From Sclerurus mexicanus (Eukaryota; Chordata; Aves; Passeriformes; Furnariidae): DNA of 64,000 bases. The notes beneath the pieces were generated by a model. It worked only from the letters and a program-made list of their open reading frames with translations. It made no database searches and had not been told where the DNA came from. Positions 11,977-24,752 of this stretch are shown piece by piece. The stretch spans positions 621,635-685,634 of the forward strand of contig VWZF01002914.1 in assembly GCA_013396755.1 (NCBI GenBank), read 5' to 3'. Numbering within the stretch: the stretch's first letter is position 1; each line of letters opens with the position of its first letter. The position numbers and the translations under genes were made by a program.

Positions 11977-13360
11977 AAGACTGAAATGGGTTCATTAATA
12001 GATATTAGAACATCCTGAAACTATTTTCTGATTTTCAGCATCATATGCTTTGCAAAAATGCTGATAGTGTATCTGAAGTGATTGACCTAATTAAGCACAT
12101 GTTAAATGTACTCAACAAATCCTAATTCCATATCCATGAAGTAGGGAGGAAAGTAAAGAGCTAGATTAGTACGGCAGTAAGGTAACAGAAATGTGTATAC
12201 CAATGATGCCTAAACTGGAACATGCTGAAAAGTACTACTTTCCAGCCCCACAAACTTGCACAAAAGCCCAAACAATTAGATCTTATGACTTCACCTTGCA
12301 ACTTTAATTCATACATACTTCCAGAAGAATTAATGAAGAAATAAAAATCCATGTTTAATGGATATAATATAAATATAATCCAATTGAATTAATTAGGGAA
12401 AGCTGCAATGAAGATGGCTATTTCTCTGTGCCTGGGACATATCACATGTTAATAATTCTTTTCTGTTAAACACTGATAGTCTCAAGTTGATACGGAGCAC
12501 TGGCCTTGTCTGAATGGATCTATATGAGGTATAATACCTACATCACACATCAGTTTTCTGCCTGCAACACAGCTTTCCATATTGTGCATCCTGCCTCTCT
12601 ACCAGAGCCATCCTGGTAAACAATTTTATCTTTCCTTTCACATTTGTCTCTTCATTCTGGGCAGCAGAAAGAAGAAATGCACTAGGGTAACATCATTAGA
12701 AGATACTGTGAAAAACTTTCATGATATCTATCTTTTTCCCAGGAGGCACTCAAGAATAAGCTTTCACAGTAAATAGAGAATGCATTTATATATTTCCTGT
12801 TTCAAACATTTCATTCAAACATTCAATAACCTTTCATTCTTTGCCTTCTTGAATTTCTTTCCTTGCTTTAAGCAGAGGAAGAATTTCTCTCCATCATTAA
12901 AGGCCCCAGCAGACATGTCAAGTTGAGCGAATCCTTTCTGGGAAAATTATTTTTAAAAATAGCAGTCAAATTTCTTGTAAAAACTTACACATCATTTCTC
13001 CTGCAGTTTAGGTCTACTGTTTAGCACTGACAAATTTACATGCTCAACTCTTCTACGTCTTTTATGTCTTCTCCTTGTATCAAATAATTAAGTCAAAATG
13101 ATTTCTTAAAAAAATTCTAACACTTCATATATGATTGAGAAAAAACATATATATGGCAAATATTTAAAAAGCTGTGGTATCACCAGATTTGTTTTAATGA
13201 CATTGTATTTCCTCTAACTCATATTCTTTTGTCCATACAGACACGGCAAATTGAGAACGTTATCTAGTAAGAAATCTCAACAGTTCTATACACCACCAGA
13301 ACACAAAGAATGGAAGCATCATTTCTTATGGTGAATCAGTGCTTTAAATGGCTTATCTTT

Positions 13361-13382
13361 TATAAATAAATAAATAAATAAA
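13361..13382. repeat. (TAAA)5 tetranucleotide microsatellite
   Basis: About five TAAA units lie in tandem. Confidence 0.9.
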
Positions 13383-15439
13383 CCATGATCTTCAGACTAT
13401 ACCAATAATAAGAGATGCAAGAGTATTACTTCTATATTTATAGGACCCACTTCAAACCTGAATACAATGCTTTAACTGTACAGAAAAGTGTACACATACA
13501 CAGAAAAATTATGCATAACTGCAGCACTAAATTACATTTTTTTAAGATCTTTGCATTCTATACTTTTGTTAGGTTTTGTAGCTATTAATTATATTTACAT
13601 GGTTAAAGCTGCAAGTGGCAAAAATATTATATGAAAAGTACATTTGTAAACACCAGAATGAGGACCAAAGCAAGGACTACTTCAGACATACAGGTTTGCA
13701 GGCAATTATTCTTCAATAACAACTAAAAAAATAATTACATTCAAATATTCAGATGGAATCTGGTCACAATACTTGCAGAGAATATCTATGCCACATTAGA
13801 AAATGAATGGGGTATATTTATTGAAGAACATTTTAAGTCAAGCAGTTCATCTTTAAGAACTCCTTTTCTTTCCTATTTTAAAGTTAAAGCATGAGATAGA
13901 TTGCACACTTACTGATATCCCAGCAATCTCGGTGTGTCAAGTGAGTTGGAAACCTTATATTGCTAAGAGCTTTGCAGCTGAATATACCCTATAGTTCAAG
14001 TATTTTAATGAGAGTACAGTGTACTATGCATTCTGAGGGATGTGGTCTTGCCAGATCAATGACCGAGACACAGCCAGTTTTTAAGCTTGGGTCCAATTAC
14101 GTCTCTTTTATACTGAGTTTTACTTAAACCGAAGCCAATGAGAATAGAAGTAGTAGTGCACTGAGGAAATTGGGGAAATTGATCTCATGTCAGCACTTTT
14201 TTAGAGGCAAAGATTACTAGGGAGAAGATTAATACTAATCTCTGAGTAATAAATAGAGTGATAAATCCCTTTCAATAATAAGAAGTGATGACTATGTGAA
14301 TAAATTAGCCCCCATGCCATGATATAAAAAATCTAAAACCTTGTAAAGTACTATTTTTACAGACTACATCTGTATTGCCAGTAAGTAGAATCATACAACT
14401 GTAGTTAATGATTACCCAACATACTTTAGTATTTTTTGATTTTATGTATTTTTACATTGGTGCCAAGTTTTTAATGGTTTAGAAGACAGTTTAGTAAGGA
14501 AAAACACAAAATACTACAGGCAGGCCCTTTTTTTTTCTTAATAATATAGAATGTTTCTGCACACTTCATGTATTATAAAAACTTAAAAAACAAATCACGG
14601 GAAATACAGTTTAAAAAGATAATTTCTGATTTATTAGTAAACTTCATGCACTCTAGGGATGAATGTACTATTTTATCATTTGGCAGATACCTTCCTTGTT
14701 TATTTGTCAACCAAGAGGCAAGATACATAACTGAGTAGGCATTAAAATAATGCCTGTACATGATATACAAACCTTACAGGATAAGATAGTCATTGGAATC
14801 TTAAATCAAATAGGGGAAAGTAGAAATAATTAAGAACATGAAATTTCTCTAACAAATTCATCCTTTCAGTTTTGCTTCTGTGACAGTTTTGTACATACCT
14901 ATTTTCAAGCCAAGCTGATAGAATTCTCTTAAAAACAACACAGAAGATTCCAGTAGTAACTAGTCTGAATACAAGTTTTGGACATGATTCAGCATTGATC
15001 TCTCATCTAATCTTAATGTGAATATCCTAATGTTTTTTTAAGCTAGACTTAATTCTACAAGAATGTTACTAAAGCCCATTTTTCCTTTTTAGTTTCAATG
15101 AAAATTTTATTTTAAGTAGTGGCATTGTGATTATGTTTATTATTTTTTAAATAATAACTTGGTTGGTTAACTTTAAAGCAAGAGAACCTACAAAATTTTA
15201 AAAGAATGTTCCAAAAGCAGAGAGAAAAATTGCCTGGAGCAGTATAAAAACAATATTGCTGCTACCCATGACAATAAACCCCAATATATCTCATGACATG
15301 TCCCTCTGCAGAAAGATAGGAAAGAACTAACGTGGTGTTAAATACAATTAACAATGATTTCTCTTTCTTGCTTTAGTGTTCATTGTAATCAAACTGGAAT
15401 CTTTCTTTGCAGCAGTTTGTGTACTGAAACCAAGCATTC

Positions 15440-15510
15440 TTTGTGGAATATTAATGAGCAGATAATTAGCTACAATAATTTCATGTAGGCTATTAATTAG
15501 CTACAGAGAA
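15440..15510. promoter_or_regulatory. Candidate homeodomain-type regulatory element
   Basis: The 12-mer TAATTAGCTACA occurs twice exactly, at 15463-15474 and 15494-15505, with starts 31 bp apart, close to three turns of DNA. A third ATTAAT core lies at 15450-15455. TAAT(T/G) cores are the general binding preference of many homeodomain proteins. No repeat family covers the stretch. Regulatory function is inference only; AT-rich DNA gives such cores often by chance, though the exact 12-mer pair is less expected. Confidence 0.25.
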
Positions 15511-18500
15511 AAATACTACTAAGTGAACCACTGCATTCTGCAGGAAAGAATCTTAACTGTTCAAATCTCACAACTTCTCCCTATTTTTTTTTTATTTTAT
15601 TTTGCATCTAATAGTCATCAATTTCTTACTGGCCTTGATGTCTTGAGTGCTTACCATACCCTCCCATCATTCCTATTTTAATAATTTTAAAATGCTGGTA
15701 AGTAAAATAACTTTCTATATTAGCACTTACAACTATATTTTTTTTAAATTTTCTTTACCTTCACTGGACCTCACTTCTACCTTTGGAACGCACTAATTCT
15801 TGCCCTAAAATTGCAAAGCTCTCAAAAATTGTACTTTCCCTATCATATTAGCTTCCTGCAAGGCCAGCCTCCATGTTTTGGCTGCCCGTCACACTCAGTA
15901 AAAAATCAAATTGATCCGTATGTAAAGAATTCCCAGTCAGAATCTATGATACCAGCATCTCCTCCACTTTTAAATTTCTCCTGCTGGCATACACACAAGC
16001 AGAAAATTAGTAATAAAAAGCTTAACAACAAAGTATTTCACACTCCTTGTTTGTGCTAAACCCTCTAATTATCTTTGTTATCCACTCTCTTTTAGCTTTA
16101 TATGTTATTTGTCATCTTCTAATCTTTTAAGTTATGAGCTGTTTGAGTTATCCGTTTGAATTGTGTCCTAATAAATGGAGTCTGAACTAATTGAGTTATC
16201 CATTATCAGACATTAATGTGATAAATACTAAATATATTATTATTACCAGAACCACAAAAAGTTATGTGCATTCCTTTATTGCCATGTATCTATTTTAGAA
16301 CCCTCCAGCAACAATTAGGGGATATTGGAGGTAAATGAGGCACAAAATAACTATTGTGCCTTTCTGGCCTTAGAATAGAAATGTTGCAAAGCTGCTTAAA
16401 AGTGAGGCCAGTGAAAGAGGACAAATTCCTGACAGCAAAGGCATTTCCCCATCCTACCTTAGGAAATGGCCCCTCTTTGACCATGATTGAAGCAGCAGTG
16501 ACTCATCATGTCTAAAACTTGGGAAAGGATGGTTACTGAAAGTAGTATGAGAGGAAAGGCAACCAGTACCTTCCTACTTCACAGCAGCTTAGGAGAAGGC
16601 AAACCATTCCCTCTTAAAGAGCTCTCTGCTGACTTCCCAGTTCTAAAAATCACAAATATGAGTCAAAACATTAATAGCTTGCTGAGAAATTAATATAATG
16701 AAGAACGTTGGTAAACTATTTAGCATTAAACTCAGTATTTAATAAATACTATATCTTGTAAATGTAAACACACAAATCCATGTCTCCTGATTGTAATGGA
16801 CATATTTCCCCTCCCAGTTTATCTTGTCATTATTTTAGAAACATATATAAGGGGCTTTTCATCTCAGCACCTTATTATAATGTTGTTGAAATTTGCTTTT
16901 TGCATTTTGCTGTGATTTATATTTTTGCTCTTTATGGACATTAATAAAGGAAATTAGCACATATAAGCATAATTTCTATTGATGAAGTTCTTCTAATAGA
17001 TAAAGCAGCATTATAAAATGAAATGTTGAAAGCTATTTAAGTATTACCATCAAAAATACAATATGACTATGGCTAATTTATCTCAAAATTAAATCTGCAT
17101 TAACTCAGGATCAGTCCAAAGTTAAAGAAGAAAAACTGAGTATTAAGTTAACTGGAAATAGGAAGATCTTTGATGAAGAACTTGAGAGAAACTCTATTAG
17201 GAAGTACCAAAGTGACACAGGATAAATCTCATTTTCAGAATTGATCTAGGATACTTCCTGCATTTTAATTACTGAACAGCTCACAAGGACATAACCCAGA
17301 TGACTTTAAACATGGTACAATTAACACAGTCTCAGAAGCCAGACCTCAGCATAAGCTACAAAGCAGATAAGTATTTGCCCAGCTTTTCAGAAGTTGGAGT
17401 CTGCTCCAGGATACATATAGCCACAGCAAAAAGCCCTTCTCTTAGGCAGTTTAGAGCTAGTTTTTTTACCTAGATGTAACCATAGGAAAATACGCAGAAC
17501 CTTCTGTGTTAGGATATTCAGTGATATGTTTATACATCCTACATGTCATAGGCCCTGGACAGACATTACTTGGAGCAAGGACAGAATCTATTTTTTACCA
17601 GTTTCTTTTCTATTCCAAAGAGTCTGTAACCCTGTTTTGCACAGGGACATTGTTACCCCAGTAGAGATCAAATGGTTCATCCCTCTTCTCTTCCATGAAG
17701 CCCACTTTACAGGGCCACTGTTCAGAGCAGTTTTAGATGGGCTTAAAAGCTCTCTTCCAAGGCAGAGGAGGATAATGAATGCAATTGGAGAATACACATC
17801 TCACACAAAGTATTTAAGAAATAAAGCATATATTATTTGTATCAAAAATCTCCTTGCAAGTATACAAATTCATATGTAAATTACCAAGTTTTCATTTAAA
17901 GGAATACAACTATGAGGCCTACATAGCTGAATAGACAGGCTACAGGCTTGGGCAAAGGTTTAGAGAGTGGCACACAAGTGCAGTGTGTCACCACTGTGCA
18001 ATGCTCACCTCTGTCCCAGCGCCTTTCATCTCCACACAGCTCTGCTGGCTGTTAAAAATCCCATTCCCACCCATCTGCTGGGAGTATTTGTAGTCCTGAC
18101 ACCAGTAGCTCTGTGAGTATAGTTACACCACAGAACATAAGAACTTTTTCTCCAGCTCCTTATGGACTCAAATGACATTCAAACTATAGCATTTTTTATC
18201 AGGAGCCACTATATTTTGAAGTTTAAAGATCTAACAAAGATTTTCTCCCAGATTAATAGCTTTTCTTCATGCCGGCTTAATTCTTTAGTTTACCTGGCCA
18301 GCCTAAGTAGCCTGTCTGCCCAAAGCTGACTGCCCCAAGGAATCCATTTCAAAAAGTTGACATTTGTGCAAAAGTGTAGCAGCAGGTTAGAAAGAGCACT
18401 TCACATGACCAAGTTTTACGTTTCTAGGTGAAATGGTGCTATGGATTTCATGTTAAGGAAGCTGAGATGGGAACTGCTGGAATAGGAAGAGAAATAAACA

Positions 18501-21500
18501 GTAGCTCCCTTTAAATAAATCAGTTCTTTACAATAATGGAACCAGAAGGATCCTTTTCATTTTAAATGAACATCTTCATCATGGGGAAATTTTGCTGCTA
18601 GGGCACTGGGCAGGCAGAGCAGTTTGTTTTTTTCAGATCTGTCACTAAATTATACCCATACACCCTTGCAGGCTACTTTCACTCAGCCTCTAGCAAAAAT
18701 CATCATGAATAGCATTAACACAGCCACTACTGTGAATTACATACGGGGAACTCCTCTGTTTCCAAGTGGTTGGTGTTTTTCTACAGAGATCACATTAGTG
18801 AGAGAGGAAGTTTCATGCACTGACAATTCAAAATACTGTAGTTCAGATATCAATTGTTCAAAGCATTATTTATATGTTAAATACTTCTGTATTTTAACCT
18901 AGCAACAACTTTTTTGATACAACAATTACTAGTTGAAGAGGTTCAAGAAAGTAGCAGAAAACCAAGACCAGAGAAATTTAAAAACCAGAAAAGGATGAAA
19001 AATTATGTCCTAGTAAAATCCTAAATAGTTCAGATTAAAAATCTAGTCCTAATGCAGAACTACAAACATCTTAATTTTGTTGAAAATTGCAAGCAGATAA
19101 ATAAAAATTAACAGGGCCATAGTTTTTCAAATGGTTTTATGCAGACACATACATGCCATTTATCACAGTTGAACAAGTAAAACATACACCGCAGAAAGAA
19201 GGATCTGGTGGGACATCTTGAAATATACCTCAGAAATAAGCAGAATTCTGAAGATTGAGGCTTCTCAACTGAGAGGTGGTTTAAACACCTCTGATTTTCA
19301 GGAGGACATGCTACCATTTGCAAAGTTAGTGCTTTTCTTAGTCCACCAGTAAATATTTTATATGCCATCAATTAATTCCTTATTTTTCTTGTGGTTTTAT
19401 TTCATCTTTTTATATAATCACACTAATAAAATACACTGTGTTCCTCAGTGAACAAATAAGTACAGCAACCAGATCCATACTGCATTCTCCTGACTGTGAA
19501 CCCTTGTCAGGCCTTTCATCCTGCTCATAGCTCCACTATGAAATTACAAGTTATGGACATGGGATTTATTTAATGCATTCTTAGCATTCCCTATCATTAT
19601 ATACAGCTGAATCACCAGTATCCCGAGGCAGTGAAAAATCTCAGTCACTAACTCTTCATACTGTTGTTTCACCATGTTCTGAAATACACAATGAACTTTC
19701 AGCCCCAGGCTGGCCTCCTTACAAAGGTTGTTCTTTCTCTGCCCTACTTTCAGATCATTTTATCATACAGAGTTTAAAGCCCTTCTTCTAATTTATTTAT
19801 TGTTCTGAACACCAAAGAAGGCTTTTATTATGATCTGCAACCACAGCTATAATATCTTGCTGAAAGTAGTAGGCATAATACTTGAGTGTGTGTGAAAAAT
19901 ACTGACCAAGGGAAGGGGTGATTTAAAAATACATACACTCAACAAGAGAAGGTAAAATTAACAGAAAGATGGTGTCACAGTTGACATAGCTATTGAATCA
20001 GAATTCCACTTGCTTACTAGCACAGTTAGTAAGTAAACTAATGTAGATGTCCTGCAAGGTAGTTGGAGAAGGAAATTAGCAGACTTTCTCCTTGTAGTAC
20101 TCTTGATTGTTCCCAAGAAAACTAAAAATGGAGAGAATTAGGTTGAATGCACAACTGAATAAACATAAGAATCTTAAAATAAATAACTCTCCAATAGGAA
20201 CATTGAAAAGTTTGACAGTTTTGCAAATGCCAGTAAAAGTCTACAACCACCAAAGAAGAAGAAAAGGAGCCTTCTTTGCCTCTTTGGAAACAGATTTACC
20301 TATATGCAGAACTTAGTGCTGTCCAATAAAATTATTTAATGAGTCACTTTAGAGGAATTTAAAAGGTTGGAATTTTCAACAATATTACACAGATCATTTC
20401 TTTGGTGATGAAAGTATATTATTAAAAATTCCCACTTTATAAAAGCACAACCTGCAGCATTGCTGTCATGGATACAGTAAATAAGAAATGAAAGTATTAA
20501 AACCCATTCTATTCTTAAATAAGTAAGCAAATTCATTAGAAGTTGTTAAAAAAACTTCGTGTTAAAAGAACTCATCTATATGCATAAATATATATACCTA
20601 AAAAGTTATAAAAGATCAACATTAATTCCATCCTTTATGACACATTTAAAAATTACAAAAAGCCCCTCAAAATGGTAAGTGTCTTAATAACAGTTTCAGA
20701 TGAAAAACAGCATGAATATTCTCCTAACCATATACTATATTGCCCTCAGCCTTAGAGGCAATACTTGATGGTCTACATGTTGAAATTTCTAAATATTATA
20801 TTCCAAATACAGAGAATGTTTTGATATAGAAAAAAACCTGAATTTTCTAAGAAGTGTGTACAGCATTTGTCTGGTTTTCCTATTTCTTAATGTCAACAAA
20901 GCTGCAGTAACTCTACTTTGTTAAAAGATAATCAAAGTGAAACACTTCCCCATTACAATCTCCTAATTCTTGCTAAAAAAAAAAAAGGCATATTTAATTT
21001 AATTCATTACAGTACCACAGCACTTTGCTAAAAAGTTACATGAAACATTGAGGGGAAATCTGCGGAACCCATTAGTGAAAAAAATCCAAATCAAAGTATT
21101 TTAAAAAATAAACAATTAACAATTTTTCAGTTTTCTACTTTTCTGTATTAGGAGAGATGTGGAGGAAAGAAAAAAAGAGTCAGTAGTCTGAATTAATTAA
21201 GTCACCATAATGATTTTCACATCCTAATAAGACAACTTTTGTCCTTATTAAGTGATCTTAGACAGAAAACTGGCCCCTTTTAGGCTTCTATTTGAAGACT
21301 AACACAACTAATTTTTGATTGCTGAAATGTTTTCATTGCACACTGACTGCAGAATCAGATTCCACTTTCAGAGGCAATGGTGCAAAAGTGAGTTTTTCAC
21401 AATTCTCTGTGAAATGATGGTAATAGATACTAAAACTGTTTACAATTCACATATTAAATATGTGGTTTAGATTATGTTTTTTACATTATTCCTTAAGGAA

Positions 21501-23604
21501 CTGAAAACAGCTGTTCAACTCCTGAAATGTTGAGGGCTATTGTGAAAGAGTCCTAGAACAGCTGAAAATTTCTGGGTAGTGTTTGTAGGAGGACTAGGGA
21601 ATAAAGATGGGATAGGTCTAACCATCACAGATGACACTGTTCCCTTTGAGGAGCTGGATCTGGGGGTGGGTGGGATGGGATAATGTTGTCTGAGATGATC
21701 TTGGAGATCGTGTTTTCAGAAGTGTAACTGAAGTGTTTGATGCTAAACCAAAAACAAGATCAACTGAGCTACTGCTTCTCTGCTTTTTGCATCCAGGAAC
21801 AGAGGTAAAATGAAGTGCATGACCACAGTGTCTGAAGTCAGACACCAACCAACTATCATCATTAAACCTACTTTGTATCATTTTGTAATTTTTAACTCCT
21901 GAAAAATGATACTGTCCCAGTCATCACAATTAGGTAACAGTTCTTCTATTTGCATAGTACATAGAAAAGAATGACTTAATTAAAAAGCAACAAAGGAACA
22001 CTGCCAAGAAGTAAAATCATTATGTGGCAAGGTAGGTAGGTTGAAACTTCAGAGTACTGCTGGATGCTGATAAGTAAAAAGAGGGCTGGGCTATTCAGGC
22101 TGTAAAACAGAACGGAACCTGATCCCTATTGCTGTTCATGAAAAGTAGGGACATTTGTTTTTTTCTGTATTCCAATGTAAGTTAACTTTAAAGGAGAGTA
22201 ACTCCATTTCTTTACTCCACACTCAAACATGAGTTCAGGTTCAATAGTTTTTCTTTGTAAGCAATAAAATAACTCAGAGAAATATTTTTCAGAGAAATGA
22301 AGAACTGAATATTTCTAAAGAAGCATACTAGTGCAGTTATATGTTAAAAAGCAATTAAAAATAGCAATAGGGCACTGCTTGTCATTAAATTAACAAAAAT
22401 ACAAAAAAGAATAACATCAGTTATACAGTGCATCTGGTACAGTATTCTCCACAGCACTTAATACTGGTATAATTCTGCTAACCATTAATATTTAGTGGGA
22501 CAAAATCATAGGTGCTTTTGAAACCACAGTTTTGTCTCTGGTCCTTTCTTCGTTGGAATTCATATCACTTCATGACAGGTAATATGCACATAGTATATCT
22601 TGATACAACAGTTTCTTCTCCTAGATGCCTCACCATCTTTTAACCTTTGAGACCTCACTTACCCCTTAAGATATCTGAACATCACAGTAAAAACTGAACT
22701 TTCACATGTTGGATTCTATGTACAAACAAACAAAAAATAAATCAGGTACGTGAAAGAAGCAATACTGATTGCTATTTTCTCGTGATTCTTTATATTGTTT
22801 ATATCTTATGAATAACATATTTTGGTGTTTCTTCTACTTCCAGGGGTTGAAAATTACATTTTTCCTTGGTACATGATGTGGTTGTTACAGGCTGCTTTCC
22901 CTTGAACCAGTGGGCATTGTTTACCAAGAAGGACAAGGTAAGGTAGATTATGCTGGTACTTCGGCAGGTATCCTCTGAAGTACTTGTGTCTTACATGTTC
23001 AGGGCTTAATCAGACACAGGACTCTAAATTAGGAAAAGATTTTCCTTTTGTCAAGAGGGCAGAAAACTACTCTGTTCTCTGTATTTCGAATTCTTATTTG
23101 AGCAGTTCACCTAACAAAAATGTTTTACATGCCAGTATAAAACTGTACTTTTTGAGACTGACAGCATTTGAAGCACCCAAATTCTTGTTATTGTGATGCT
23201 TCATCATTTATCATGTCTAAAATTCATTACAATGTTTTGGGAAACTATTCTAAACTCTGCATGAGGTTTCATTGACCGTCCTGAATAATTTTTTTATGGC
23301 ATTACTGGCTAAAATGACAGGGTACTGACCCTGAAAACTAGATTGGTTCTGTTCCTTTAATTTCTATATTTTTACAACAAAACAATCCAGATTATTACTG
23401 TAAATCCAATGTTTCATTTCATTCCTGTTTCAAAAACATGATATAACAATCCCTTAGCTCAAGAACAGTTTGTACTGAAATGGATGCAAATGAACCTACA
23501 TTCACTGAAGATTTGGAAGAAAGGCTGTCAAGCCTAAAGAAGCCTTACAAAGAAACTTTAATGTTGGCCACTTGGAACAAACTGCATTACTATTATTGAT
23601 CAGG

Positions 23605-23646
23605 AATAAAACTAAAAATATTACAATTTAATAATAGTCAGAGGAC

Positions 23647-23679
<33 letters not shown>

Positions 23680-23686
23680 AAAAAAA
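23605..23686 (+). other. AATAAA followed by a long A tract: possible retrocopy 3' end
   Basis: An AATAAA at 23605-23610 is followed 37 bases later by A30 (23648-23677), then G and eight more A to 23686. That spacing resembles a polyadenylated transcript copied into the genome. I recognise no parent gene in the preceding few hundred bases and did not find target-site duplications. Because CR1 does not normally copy poly(A) RNAs, retrocopies are rare in birds, and a simple A microsatellite next to a chance hexamer is as likely. Confidence 0.25.
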
Positions 23687-24452
23687 GCCAGAAGGGAAAA
23701 GTAAAGCCATGCCAAGAAACTGAATTATTTTCCTGGAAACAATTAAAAATGAATAAGGCATGGTCCATGACAGTATTTTAATATTTTAATAACATTCTTC
23801 TAAAATGTTGTTTCATGATAATGTTAGGGGATATTTTAAAGACCATGTGATATATGAGCCAATAAGACAACATGATCCTATTGTGGCTCCAGATATTTTG
23901 TTTTTGAAAAATATGAATTACAGATTATGATACAAATTTGTATGACATAAACTGAAAATGAATGGCAGAAATGCTAAAAGAAAAAAATATAATTAAATAT
24001 AAAAGGAGATGTCATAGGATATGATCAGTTTTTCCCAATACCTTTTCTCGATATGGAGAAATTAAGCTACATTTTGTATTTATAATCTATGTAGAGGTTA
24101 ATAAAACAATAATCCAAACAGCTTGCTTAAACTAATGCTTAATTTATGCGTTATGTATGTCACAATTATATTCTGTCTTCACATTTTTGATCCACTGGTA
24201 ATGACACTGTAAAATATAAGAGGCCTGGCTCAAATATTATTAAATATGCCATCATTTCTTGTCATATAGCAAGTACTTCAGTAACTTGGAGATGATGGCA
24301 TTTTACTTTTCTGGAATTTGAAAGATTAGTCACATTTCCCTTTGATCTATGTTCTGTAAGTCTTGTCAGCAAGTTTTCTGTACATCAGATAATTCACAAT
24401 ACAGTGAATTTGCAATACTAGTTAATTATTAACAGTGACAGCCACTACAAAG

Positions 24453-24752
24453 AAGACACAGGCTCTCACTTCACAAGGAGCCATATGGAGAGGACAAGGG
24501 GTGACAGGTGAAAGCTGCACCAGGAGAGGTTTCATCTTTATGTAAGCAATACATTTTTCATGATGAAAACAATCATTTACTACAACAATTTCCCCATGAA
24601 CATGGTAGAGTCCCCATTGCTCAAGGTTTTCCAGGTGTTACTTAGACTGAGTGCTAGGTAATCTCATCTAGACTCCCTTTTCCATGAAAGGCTGGACCAG
24701 AGGATCTTCTGAGGTCCCCTCCAGCCTGGGATGTTCTATGACTCTATGATTA
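24453..24752 (+). mobile_element. CR1 LINE 3'-end fragment
   Basis: Only the last 300 bp or so of a CR1 are present. The recognisable order is GAGGACAAGGGGTGACAG near 24493, CACCAGGAGAGGTTTCATCT near 24518, GTAGAGTCCCCATTGCTC near 24605, then CTGAGGTCCCCTCCAGCCTG near 24710. It ends in TTCTATGACTCTATGATT at about 24734-24751. The left edge is unsure, within about 25 bp. It lies in the same orientation as the other CR1 copies in the window. There is no coding sequence. Confidence 0.9.

Larger units (their letters stand above)
9924..14030. other. Unique AT-rich non-coding DNA
   Basis: No gene is recognised in about 4.1 kb. It contains a T16 tract (10906-10921), an A/C-rich low-complexity stretch (11881-11976), a TAAA microsatellite (13361-13382) and an octamer ATTTGCAT (10682-10689) in a repeat-free stretch. 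The open frames are short and without family resemblance. Confidence 0.6.
14031..24452. other. Unique AT-rich non-coding DNA
   Basis: Over about 10.4 kb I recognise no gene and no clear dispersed repeat. A modestly GC-richer patch at 14040-14200 could be an old LTR scrap but matches nothing I know. Repeat-free stretches that look like conserved non-coding elements lie near 15360-15530 and 16740-17100. An A12 run lies at 20975-20986 and an A30 tract at 23648-23677. The longest open frame (117 codons, 17526-17879, plus) has no recognisable domain. Confidence 0.55.

Noticed and set aside
14040..14200. Slightly G+C-richer patch that might be an LTR scrap
   Set aside because: No ends, TATA or polyadenylation signal, or family resemblance could be supported.
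16318..16385. CCTTTCTGGCCTTAGAAT, resembling a CR1 3' UTR word
   Set aside because: The match is a single short word without the terminal ATTCTATG repeats or neighbouring CR1 blocks.
17526..17879. 117-codon plus-strand frame
   Set aside because: No known domain is seen and the length is near chance expectation for the window.
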